Of a DNA stretch of 64,000 bases, positions 34,539 through 44,340 are shown in pieces. The stretch covers positions 62,001 through 126,000 of the forward strand of contig JBOGOC010000002.1 of assembly GCA_050747525.1 (NCBI GenBank). The letters are read 5' to 3'. Source of the DNA: JBOGOC01 sp050747525. GTDB taxonomy: Bacteria > Acidobacteriota > Polarisedimenticolia > JACPZX01 > DASXTC01. Within the stretch, counting starts at the first letter, position 1; each line of letters begins with the position of its first letter. Made by a program: the position numbers and the translations under genes. Under the pieces are notes generated by a model that worked only from the letters and a program-made list of their open reading frames with translations, was not told where the DNA came from and did not search any database.

Positions 34539-35291
34539 ATGTCGGATACGCGAGGCAAGATCGGCCCCATCACCGTCCCGGCCCTTCTGCACAACCTGTG
34601 CGCCGCCCGCCAGACCGGGACGCTGGTGGTCTCGGACGAGGCGCGCCGCAAGTCCATCTACTTCGACGAGGGGAACATCGTGTTCGCGGCCTCCACCGAC
34701 CCGGATGAACGGCTCGGAGCGCTCTACCTGCGCCAGGGGATGGTCGGGCTCCGCGCGGTGCAGCAGGCCGTCGAGGTCTCGCTCGCCGAGAAGAAGCGCC
34801 TCGGCACCGTGCTGGTGCAGATGAAGGCCATCCGTCCCCAGGATCTCGTCTGGGGCGTGTCCGAGCAGGTCAAGGAGATGGTGCTGGGGCTGTTCCAGTG
34901 GGTGCGGGGGGAGTTCGCGTTCGAGGCCGGCCCGCTCCCCTCGAGCGAGGTGATCACGCTGAAGATGTTCACGCCGGATCTGCTGCTCACCGGCGTCAAG
35001 AGCATCAGCTCGTGGTCCCGCATCGAAGCCGCCGTGGGCGGGCTGGACACCCGGTACGGCACCACCCCGCAGCTCGAGGACCTGGCGGGCGCTCTCAACC
35101 TCACGCTGGACGAGTGGACCCTGCTGTCACGGTGCGAGCAGGAGGCCCCCCTGGGGAAGATCTGCGAGGAATCGGCGATGACCGACTTCGAAGCGTGCCG
35201 GCTCATCTGGGCCTTCACGGTGGTGGGGCTCCTGCGCAGGCAGCAGGCTGCGGCCCGGGCCGCCGCGGCCCGCGCCGGCAGCGCGGGGTGA
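34539..35291 (+). CDS. DUF4388 (PATAN-like) domain protein
   Basis: 250 residues from the ATG at 34539, six bases after AGGAGG; an ATG at 34533 is too close to that site. The N-terminal domain (about 5-110: GPITVPALLHNLCAARQTGT, SIYFDEGNIVFAAS, LYLRQGMVG) is DUF4388, common in Acidobacteriota and Deltaproteobacteria and often tied to signalling. The C-terminal half resembles a winged-helix-like region with an Ala/Arg tail. Function unknown. It sits four codons after lapB and is probably cotranscribed. Confidence 0.87.
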   Translation: MSDTRGKIGPITVPALLHNLCAARQTGTLVVSDEARRKSIYFDEGNIVFAASTDPDERLGALYLRQGMVGLRAVQQAVEVSLAEKKRLGTVLVQMKAIRPQDLVWGVSEQVKEMVLGLFQWVRGEFAFEAGPLPSSEVITLKMFTPDLLLTGVKSISSWSRIEAAVGGLDTRYGTTPQLEDLAGALNLTLDEWTLLSRCEQEAPLGKICEESAMTDFEACRLIWAFTVVGLLRRQQAAARAAAARAGSAG

Positions 35292-35529
35292 ACGGGACGT
35301 GTATTTTCCGCGTCGAAACGGCTGCGCGAACCGTTGAAAAAGCAGCCGGGAAACGCCGTAGGTGGAATCCCGGTGAAAGGACGTCTATGGTGGAGGCTAT
35401 TCCGTCTTCATCGGGACATACCCGCAGGTGGATGACGGCCACTCCGGAGCAGCCAGGCGCCGTGGCTTCCTTGACTGTACCGGGATCTGCTGGTAACTTA
35501 AGGGTTTGCGACTAGGGGAGCCAACGGCG
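35292..35529 (+). promoter_or_regulatory. htrA upstream region with sigma-70-like promoter
   Basis: TTGACT at 35471-35476 and TAACTT at 35494-35499 with a 17-base spacer point to the protease gene. Upstream, CGGCTGC (35319-35325) can pair with GCAGCCG (35342-35348), a weak hairpin with no T-run that may be a poor terminator for the DUF4388 gene. No sigma-E type element was found. Confidence 0.5.
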
Positions 35530-37158
35530 ATGTCAGGTGGTGATCGAGGCTCGATGACACGAAAAGTTCACTTTGTCTTGCTTACGTTCGGGATTTCTTC
35601 GGCCCTGGTTTTCAGCATGGCTCTTTCGGCCGGAGAGGCGCCCGACAGTCAGCCTCCCAAGGAAACCGGCTCCAAGGCGGTCGCCACGGACCAGGTCGTG
35701 CCGGCGCAGCGCAGCGAGCGCGACCTCTCCATACCGCCCGCGCCCCGGGGGACGCCGGATCCGGCGCTCTTCCTGCCCAACATCGCCGACATTGCGGAAA
35801 AGGCCAACGCGGCCGTGGTGAACATCCGGGCCACCGAGATCATCCGCAGCAGCAACAAGGGCAACCGCAAGCGGAGCCCCCAGGATCCGTTCGAGTTCTT
35901 CTTCCCCCGTCCGGACGGGCGCAACCTGCCCGACGGCGAGGATGACGACGATCAGCGGCAGGACAGTGGCGGCTCGGGGTTCGTCGTGACCGAGGACGGC
36001 TACATCATGACGAACTACCACGTCATCGAAGGGGCCGACAAGATCATCGTGCGCCTGGCAGGCGACAACAGGGACTACGAGGCGAAGGTCGTGGGGACGG
36101 ACCAGCTCACCGATCTGGCCCTCCTCAAGGTCGAGTCGCGCCGCCGGCTCCCCGCCATCCCGCTGGGCAATTCCGAAGGTCTGCGCGTGGGCGAGTGGGT
36201 CATCGCCATCGGAAACCCGCTGGTGTACGACCACACCGTGACCGTGGGCGTGGTGTCCGCCAAGGGCCGCAAGCTGGTGGGCCTGTCGCGTGACGTGTCG
36301 CTCGACAACTACATCCAGACGGACGCCGCCATCAACCGGGGCAACTCGGGCGGGCCGCTCCTGAACGTGAAGGGCGAGGCGGTGGGCATCAACTCGGCCA
36401 TCAGCGTGGCCGGCCAGGGGATCTCGTTCGCCATCCCCATCAACATGGCCCGCGACGTCATGACCCAGCTGCGCGAGTCCGGCAAGGTGTCTCGCGGCTA
36501 CCTGGGCGTGACCATCCAAGACATCCAGAACGAGCTGTCCTCCGAGCAGCGCGAGTACTTCGGCCTGGAGGAGCGGTCGGGCGCTTTCGTGCAGTCGGTG
36601 GCTCCCGATCAGCCGGCGGACCGCGCCGGCCTGAAGCCGGGCGACGCCATCCTCACGGTGGACGGCCAGCCCATCAACAGCAGCGACGACCTCATCCGCA
36701 CCATCTCGGCCAAGACCCCCGGGGCGCACGTCAACCTGGGCGTCTTGAGGGACGGCAAGGAGAAGAAGCTCACGGCGGAGCTGATGAACCGCCCGGATCG
36801 CAACGCGGCGCGCGAGGACGGCGAGGAAGAGGAGTCGACTCCCGACGAGCCGGCCGCCGATCGCCGCCTGGGCATGACCGTGGAAGAGCTGACCAACGAG
36901 GCGCGCCGCGAGCTCAAGCTGGGCAACGACGTGCACGGCGTGGTGGTCACCCGGGTCTCCCAGGTGAGCGCGGCATGGGACAAGGGGCTGCGCGAGGGAG
37001 ACGTCATCCTGGAGGTGAACCGCCGGCCCGTGAACTCGCTGGAGGACTACAAGGGCATCGTCGACAGTCTCAAGCCCGGTGATCTCCTGGCTCTGTACGT
37101 GAGGAATCCGGGAGCCGACACCAGCCGGTTCGTCACCCTTCGCGTCGGAGCGGAGTGA
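35530..37158 (+). CDS. htrA: Periplasmic serine protease of the HtrA/DegP family
   Basis: 542 residues from the ATG at 35530, which has AGGGGAG upstream. A signal peptide (FVLLTFGISSALVFSMALSAG, about 14-35) precedes an S1C trypsin-like domain. The catalytic triad is His164 (NYHVIEG), Asp195 (TDLALLKV) and Ser273 (RGNSGGPL). Two PDZ domains follow (about 310-400 and 440-540), the second ending close to the C-terminus. It degrades or refolds misfolded envelope proteins. Acidic Asp/Glu-rich linkers occur at about 130-145 and 425-440. A terminator follows. Confidence 0.95.
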   Translation: MSGGDRGSMTRKVHFVLLTFGISSALVFSMALSAGEAPDSQPPKETGSKAVATDQVVPAQRSERDLSIPPAPRGTPDPALFLPNIADIAEKANAAVVNIRATEIIRSSNKGNRKRSPQDPFEFFFPRPDGRNLPDGEDDDDQRQDSGGSGFVVTEDGYIMTNYHVIEGADKIIVRLAGDNRDYEAKVVGTDQLTDLALLKVESRRRLPAIPLGNSEGLRVGEWVIAIGNPLVYDHTVTVGVVSAKGRKLVGLSRDVSLDNYIQTDAAINRGNSGGPLLNVKGEAVGINSAISVAGQGISFAIPINMARDVMTQLRESGKVSRGYLGVTIQDIQNELSSEQREYFGLEERSGAFVQSVAPDQPADRAGLKPGDAILTVDGQPINSSDDLIRTISAKTPGAHVNLGVLRDGKEKKLTAELMNRPDRNAAREDGEEEESTPDEPAADRRLGMTVEELTNEARRELKLGNDVHGVVVTRVSQVSAAWDKGLREGDVILEVNRRPVNSLEDYKGIVDSLKPGDLLALYVRNPGADTSRFVTLRVGAE

Positions 37159-37205
37159 TCGACCAATCGAGCGTGCCGCGAGGCGGCCGCGTGAGCTGAC
37201 CATCG

Positions 37206-37246
37206 GGCAGGAGCCGAGGCAAGTTCCTCGCTCCTGCCTTTTTTTT
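37206..37246 (+). terminator. Rho-independent terminator after htrA
   Basis: GGCAGGAG plus CGAGG pairs with CCTCG plus CTCCTGCC (one bulged C, six-base loop), followed by a run of eight T. It separates htrA from the response-regulator gene. Confidence 0.9.
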
Positions 37247-37273
37247 CCTGCCCCGTGGGGCATTCCGGCATCC

Positions 37274-38673
<1,400 letters not shown>

Positions 38674-38677
<4 letters not shown>

Positions 38678-40476
38678 CCATCCCGCAGCTGTTCGACGAA
38701 TCCGTGGCTTCCATACCCAGGACGGCGGCACTCACCGCCTGGCGGCCCGGGTTCGACCGCAACCTGTCCACCGACGATCTGAAGCGGCAGGTGGCCCGGC
38801 TCTCGGCGGGGCTGCAGGCCCTGGGCATGAAGGCGGGAGACCGCGTGCTGCTGCTGAGCGAGAACCGGCCCGAGTGGGCCATCATCGACTACGCCACCCA
38901 GTTCGCCGGGGGGATCCTGGTCCCCGTGTACGTCAGCCTCACGCCGCACCAGCTTCACTACATCCTGGACAACTCGGGCGCGCGCTTCGCGGTGGCCTCC
39001 TCGCAGGCCCTGCTCGACAGGCTGCTGACCGCCGTGCACGACCTGCCGAACCTCACCCAGGTGATGGTCATCGACCAGGACGCCGCGGCCGAGGACGTCA
39101 TGCACCTCGAATCGGTGTGCGCCATGGGAGACGACCTGCTGAGGGTCTCCCCCGGCGCGTGGCGCCAGCCCGCGGCGAGGCTTCACGAAGACGACGTGGC
39201 CACCATCATCTACACGTCAGGTACGACCGGGCCCCCCAAGGGAGTGATGCTGACGCACGGCAATCTCACGGCCAACGTCAACACCCTGACCGAGGTGCTC
39301 GACTTCCAGCCCGAGGACACCGCCCTGTCCTTCCTCCCCTTGTGCCACGTCACCCAGAGGCTCGCCGACTACTGCTACTTCAAGAGGGGGTCGCGCATCG
39401 TGTACGTGGCGCTGGAGCACGTCGCCGCCGCGCTGACCCAGGTCCGGCCGACCACCTTCCCCGGCGTCCCCCGCGTGCTGGAGAAGGCGCGCGACGCGGT
39501 CCTGACTCGCGGCCAGTCGGGGCCGGCTCCGCGCCGGGCGCTGTTCCGCTGGGCACTCTCCACGGGCCGGAAGATGGCCCAGGCACGGCTGGAGGGCCGC
39601 GCTCCCGGACTCTGGCTGAAGGCGCGGCACGTCGTGGCCGACGCCCTCGTGCTCTCGAAGGTGCGCCGCGGGATGGGCGGGCGCCTGCGCTACGTGGTGT
39701 GCGGCGGGGCCGCGCTCCCCCCCGAGGTGACCTGGTTCTTCCTCTCGGTAGGCCTCCCCGTGCTGGAAGGGTACGGCCTCACGGAGACCACCGTGCTCAC
39801 CATCAACCGGCACGATGGGATCGTCCCCGGGACGGTGGGCCCTCCCCTTCCCGGCACCGACCTGAGCATCTGCGAAGACGGAGAGATCGTGGCCACCGGC
39901 CCGGGTGTCGCCCGCGGCTATTACCGCGACGTGGCGCGCACCGAGCGCGACTTCCCGCGGGAGGGTTCCTTCAGGACCGGCGACCTCGGCCGCTTCGACT
40001 CCGGCGGCCGGCTGGTCATCACGGGGCGCAAGAAGGAGCTGCTGGTCACTTCGGGAGGCAAGAAGGTCCCCCCCTACGGCATCGAGCATACCCTGGTGCA
40101 GGACGACCTGATCGTGCAGGCGGTGCTGGTGGGAGACGGCCGGCGCTTCATCTCGGCGCTGATCGTGCCGGATCGGCCGCGGGTCCTGGAACGCTGCCGC
40201 TCCATGGGGCTGGACGCGCCCGAAGGACTGGACGGCGCCCCCTACGCGGCGCTGCTGGCGCGCCCCGAGGTGCGCTCGCTGTTCGACCGGATCGTCACGG
40301 ACTGCAACCGCGAGCTGTCGCGCTTCGAGCAGATCAAGAAGTTCGTGCTCCTTCCCATGGAATTCAGCATCGACGGAGGCGAGCTCACCCCCACCCTGAA
40401 GATCCGCCGTCAGGCCGTGGAGGAGAAGTACCGTCATCTCATCGAGCCTCTCTACCTGGAAGCCCTGGAGGTCTAG
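38674..40476 (+). CDS. Long-chain acyl-CoA synthetase (AMP-binding ligase)
   Basis: 600 residues. The P-loop IIYTSGTTGPPKGVMLTHGN lies at about 178-197, the A8-type GYGLTETT at about 367-374, and TGDLGRFDSGGRLVITGRKKELL at about 435-457. The closing part fits the long-chain FadD/FACS group (TPTLKIRRQAV near the C-terminus). It activates fatty acids to acyl-CoA for the beta-oxidation genes that follow. ATG overlaps the regulator stop. The following thiolase begins two bases after its stop. Confidence 0.93.
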
Positions 40477-40478
40477 TC

Positions 40479-41759
40479 ATTCCGGCCTTCGTCCTGGCGG
40501 GCGCGCGCACCCCTTTCGCCAAGGCAGGGGGAGATCTGCGTCGCATGAGCGCCGTGAGCCTGGGGGTGGCGGCGGTGCGCGAAGCGTTGGCCCGCTCGGG
40601 GCTTCAGCCCGAAGACGTGGACGCCGTGGTCCTGGGCAACGTGGGGTCTCCGGCCGACGCCTCCAACGTGGCGCGCGTGATCGCCGTGACCGCGGGGCTC
40701 CCGGAGTCGGCTCCGGCGCACACGGTGAACCGCAACTGCGCCTCCGGCATGGAGGCGATCGCCCAGGCCGCCCGCATGATCGAGACGGGGCAGGCACGCG
40801 TGGTGGTGGCCGGCGGCGTCGAGTCGATGTCCAACGTCCCGTTCCTGATCTCCGACGACCTCAAGGACATCCTGACGGCCGCCTCCCGTGCGAAGGGCCC
40901 CGGAGCGAAGCTGGCCGCCTGGTCCCGTCTGCGCCCCAGGCACCTGACGCCGATGCCGGGCCTGCTGGCCGGCCTCACCGACCCGCTGTGCGGCCTGAGC
41001 ATGGGGCAGACGGCGGAGGTCCTTGCCGCGCAGTTCGGCATCACGCGCGACGATCAGGACAAGCTCGCCCTGGAGAGCCACCGGCGGGCCACCGCGGCCG
41101 CCTCCCGCCTGCAGGAGGAGATGACCCCCGTGTTCCCCTCCTCGGGCCGGACCGTGCGCGGGGTGCACCAGGACATCGGCCCGCGCCCGCAGCAGACCCT
41201 CGAGGCGCTGGCGCGGCTGCGCCCTGTCTTCGACAAGGCGCGCGGGACGGTCACGGCGGGCAACTCGTCTCCCATCACGGACGGCGCGGCGGCGGTGGTG
41301 CTGGTGTCGGCCGACGTGGCGCGCCCTGACGGCACGTCCCCGCTGGTGCGCGTGCGGGCCACCGCGGCGGCCGGGCTGTCGCCCCGGCGCATGGGGCTGG
41401 GCCCCGCGTACGCCGTTCCCAAGGTCCTGAAGGAAGCGGGGCTGCAGCTGTCCGACATGGCCCTGGTGGAGATCAACGAGGCCTTCGCGGCGCAGGTGCT
41501 CGCCTGCGCCCAGGCGCTCGGCTCCGAGCGCTTCGCGCGCGAAGAGCTGGGACGCGACACCCCCGTGGGGGATCTGGACCCGGAGCGGACCAACGTCCAC
41601 GGCGGGGCGATCGCCCTGGGTCACCCGGTGGGGGCGAGCGGAGCGCGGCTGGTGCTCACGCTGGCCATGGAGATGCGCCGCCGCGGCGCGCCGTTCGGCC
41701 TGGCCACCCTGTGCGTGGGCGGCGGCCAGGGGATGGCCATGATCCTGGAGGCGGCGTGA
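40479..41759 (+). CDS. Acetyl-CoA acyltransferase (thiolase), apparent ATT start
   Basis: 426 residues. Thiolase I/FadA-type with nucleophile Cys87 (NRNCASGMEA), His382 (ALGHPVGASG) and Cys412 (LCVGGGQG). It cleaves 3-ketoacyl-CoA in beta-oxidation. No ATG, GTG or TTG occurs in frame between the upstream stop and the conserved AFVLAGARTPFAK segment, so ATT at 40479, seven bases after GGAGGT, is the likely start; the next ATG (about 40545) would remove the first strand. It forms the beta subunit partner of the FadJ-like gene, whose GTG overlaps its stop. Confidence 0.93.
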   Translation: MPAFVLAGARTPFAKAGGDLRRMSAVSLGVAAVREALARSGLQPEDVDAVVLGNVGSPADASNVARVIAVTAGLPESAPAHTVNRNCASGMEAIAQAARMIETGQARVVVAGGVESMSNVPFLISDDLKDILTAASRAKGPGAKLAAWSRLRPRHLTPMPGLLAGLTDPLCGLSMGQTAEVLAAQFGITRDDQDKLALESHRRATAAASRLQEEMTPVFPSSGRTVRGVHQDIGPRPQQTLEALARLRPVFDKARGTVTAGNSSPITDGAAAVVLVSADVARPDGTSPLVRVRATAAAGLSPRRMGLGPAYAVPKVLKEAGLQLSDMALVEINEAFAAQVLACAQALGSERFAREELGRDTPVGDLDPERTNVHGGAIALGHPVGASGARLVLTLAMEMRRRGAPFGLATLCVGGGQGMAMILEAA

Positions 41760-43900
41760 TCGAGCTGACGATGGGCTCCGGCACCGCTCCCGAAGGCATC
41801 GCGGAGGTCCGCTTCGATCATCCCACCGACCGCGTGAACCTCCTCTCGGAGGCCTCGATGCAGCGGCTGTCCGAGATCCTGGACCGACTCGAGCAGGACG
41901 CGCGCGACGGACGGGTGCGCGGCGTGGCCTTCACCAGCGGCAAGCCGAAGACCTTCCTGGCGGGCGCCGACGTCAAGGCGTTCGTGACGGTGGCCGACGC
42001 CGGCGACCCCGTGGCCGCGGCGGCGAAGGCCCGCGAGGGACAGCGGCTCTTCTCACGCATCGCGGCCCTGCCGGTCCCCACGGTGGCCGCCATCAACGGG
42101 GCCTGCCTCGGCGGCGGCCTGGAGATGGCCCTGGCGTGCACCAGCCGGCTCGCTTCCGACGCCCCCGAGGTCTCCATCGGCCTGCCGGAGGTGCGGCTCG
42201 GTCTGGTCCCCGGATGGGGAGGGACACAGCGCCTGCCCCGCCTCGTGGGCGCGGGACGCGCCCTGGACCTCATCCTGACGAGCCGCACGCTCGATGGCCG
42301 GCGCGCGATGAAGCTCGGCGTGGTGGACGGGGTGGTCCCCGCCGAGGGCATCGTCCGGGCCGGCCTCGAAGAGGCGGCACGGCTGGCCTCCGGCGGCCGG
42401 CCGCGGCGGGCCGCGTGGAGCCTCGTGGATCGCCTGCCGCCGCTTCGTCCCCTCGTGTACGCGATGGCGCGCCGCGGCGTGCTGAAGCTGACCTCGGGGC
42501 GATACCCGGCGCCGCTGGCCGCCATCGAGGCCGTGCGCTTCGGCCTGCGCAACGGGATCGAGGAGGGGCTCGTCCACGAGGCCGAGCTGTGCGGCCGGCT
42601 CCTGGTGGGAGACATCTCGCGCAATCTGGTGCGCATCTTCCTGGCGATGCGCGCGGCCGCGCCGGGATCCGACGGCAAGCCGGCGGTGCGGCGCGTCGGA
42701 GTGCTGGGCGCGGGCACGATGGGAGGCGGGATCGCCGCGGTGGCGGCCATGTCGGGGCTGCCCGTGCGCCTTCGCGACGTGACGGCCGAGGCGCTCGCGC
42801 GCGGCATGGGACAGGTGCGGAGCCTGGCCTCGTCGGCATCGCGCAAGGGCCGCCTGAGCCGGTACGAAGCCGCGCTGCGCGAGGCGCTGGTGTCCCCCAC
42901 CACCGATATGGGCGGGTTCGGCGGGTGCGACCTGGTCGTCGAGGCGGTGGTCGAGAACCTGGCGGTCAAGCGCCAGGTGCTGGCCGACCTGGAGCCGCGC
43001 GTGTCTCCGTCCTGCATCTTCGCCACCAACACCTCGTCTCTCTCGGTAGGCGACATCGCCGCGCAGGCCTCCCGTCCGGGGCGCGTCGTGGGACTGCACT
43101 TCTTCAATCCCGTCGAGAAGATGCCCCTGGTGGAGGTCGTGCGCGCCCCCGGGACCGATCCGGAGGTGGTGGAGGCGGCCACCGCCCTGGCCAAGCGCAT
43201 GGGGAAGACGCCGGTCGTCGTGAACGACACGCCGGGCTTCGTGGTGAACCGCATCCTCATGCCCTACATGGCCGGCGCCATGGAGCTGCTGGCGGGCGGG
43301 GCCTCCGTGCAGCGCGTCGATCGCGCGCTGGTGGATTTCGGTATGCCGATGGGCCCCTTCGCGCTGCTGGATCGCATCGGGCTGGACGTGGCCGCCCACG
43401 TGGCGGAGGTGCTGGGCACCGCGTTTCCGGATCGGCCCCGCCATCCGGTGAGCGCGAAGCTGCCGGCGGCCATGGCCCAGGCGGGCCTGCTGGGGACCAA
43501 GGCCGGGCGCGGCTTCTATCGCTACAGATCGTCCAGGAAGGGGGGCGCGCACGGCGTGCCCGGTCGGCCGTCTCCCGAGGTGACCGATCTGCTGCGCGCA
43601 CTGGGCGGCTCCACCGGAACCGGGGACGGCCCGACAGGATCCCTCCAGGAGCACGAGATTGCCGATCGCCTCGTGGACGCCATGGTGGACGAGGCGGCCC
43701 GCCTGCTTTCGGATGGCGGAGTGGACTCGCCCGTCACGATCGACCTGGCCATGGTGATGGGGGCCGGGTTCCCGCCGTTTCGTGGAGGCCTGCTGCGGCA
43801 CGCCGACACCGTGGGGCGCGAGGTCATCGCGGCCCGCCTGTCGGCGCGCGGAGTGCAGCCGGCCCCGCTGCTCCTGGAGAAAGGACGCTTCCACGCATGA
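41756..43900 (+). CDS. Multifunctional 3-hydroxyacyl-CoA dehydrogenase / enoyl-CoA hydratase (FadJ/FadB type)
   Basis: 714 residues. The N-terminal crotonase domain (1-300) has the oxyanion segments FLAGADVKAF and NGACLGGGLEMALAC. The NAD-binding Rossmann domain starts at VLGAGTMGGGIAAVAA (about 318). HFFNPVEKMPLVEVV and the C-terminal helical domains follow (to about 700). It hydrates enoyl-CoA and oxidises the 3-hydroxy product. The GTG start overlaps the thiolase stop (GTGA), the normal alpha/beta arrangement of the beta-oxidation complex. The stop overlaps the next gene. Confidence 0.94.
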   Translation: MIELTMGSGTAPEGIAEVRFDHPTDRVNLLSEASMQRLSEILDRLEQDARDGRVRGVAFTSGKPKTFLAGADVKAFVTVADAGDPVAAAAKAREGQRLFSRIAALPVPTVAAINGACLGGGLEMALACTSRLASDAPEVSIGLPEVRLGLVPGWGGTQRLPRLVGAGRALDLILTSRTLDGRRAMKLGVVDGVVPAEGIVRAGLEEAARLASGGRPRRAAWSLVDRLPPLRPLVYAMARRGVLKLTSGRYPAPLAAIEAVRFGLRNGIEEGLVHEAELCGRLLVGDISRNLVRIFLAMRAAAPGSDGKPAVRRVGVLGAGTMGGGIAAVAAMSGLPVRLRDVTAEALARGMGQVRSLASSASRKGRLSRYEAALREALVSPTTDMGGFGGCDLVVEAVVENLAVKRQVLADLEPRVSPSCIFATNTSSLSVGDIAAQASRPGRVVGLHFFNPVEKMPLVEVVRAPGTDPEVVEAATALAKRMGKTPVVVNDTPGFVVNRILMPYMAGAMELLAGGASVQRVDRALVDFGMPMGPFALLDRIGLDVAAHVAEVLGTAFPDRPRHPVSAKLPAAMAQAGLLGTKAGRGFYRYRSSRKGGAHGVPGRPSPEVTDLLRALGGSTGTGDGPTGSLQEHEIADRLVDAMVDEAARLLSDGGVDSPVTIDLAMVMGAGFPPFRGGLLRHADTVGREVIAARLSARGVQPAPLLLEKGRFHA

Positions 43901-44340
43901 ACATCCTGTTCCTGTGCACGGGCAACGCCGCCCGCAGCCTCATGGCGGAGGCCATCGCCCGCTCGCTGGCTCCTCCCAATGCGCCGCTCGCCTTCTTCAG
44001 CGCGGGGACCATCCCCCAGGGTGTCCATCCCCTCACCACGGCCGTGCTGCGCGAGGCGGGGCTGGACGTCTCGCAGCTCTCGTCCAAAGGGATCGAGGCC
44101 ATCCCCTTCGACGCGATGAACCTGGTGGTCACGTTGTGCGACGACGCGCGCCAGGCCTGCCCTGCACCGCCGGCCGGCGCGCGGCACCTGCACTGGGGAC
44201 TGCGCGACCCGGCCTCACCCGGCATCCCCGAAGCACAGCGTGAAGAGGCCTTCCGCGCGGCGCGCGAAGAGGTGCGCACCTGCGTGAAGCGGCTGATGTT
44301 CGAGCTGGCCATGGATCCATCGTTGAGGAGACGACCGTGA
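43897..44340 (+). CDS. Low-molecular-weight phosphatase/arsenate-reductase-like protein
   Basis: 147 residues. MNILFLCTGNAARSLMAEAI carries the CX5R phosphatase loop (Cys7, Arg13) at the N-terminus. HWGLRDPASP supplies the general-acid Asp. Length and the pair of Cys residues downstream fit ArsC of the thioredoxin-coupled class, which reduces arsenate to arsenite, but a protein-tyrosine phosphatase role is equally possible. It overlaps both neighbours (ATGA and GTGA), inside a fatty-acid degradation operon, and no arsenite transporter is seen. Confidence 0.87.
   Translation: MNILFLCTGNAARSLMAEAIARSLAPPNAPLAFFSAGTIPQGVHPLTTAVLREAGLDVSQLSSKGIEAIPFDAMNLVVTLCDDARQACPAPPAGARHLHWGLRDPASPGIPEAQREEAFRAAREEVRTCVKRLMFELAMDPSLRRRP

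Noticed and set aside
35319..35348. Possible riboswitch before htrA
   Set aside because: Only a simple hairpin was found; no known riboswitch core motif.
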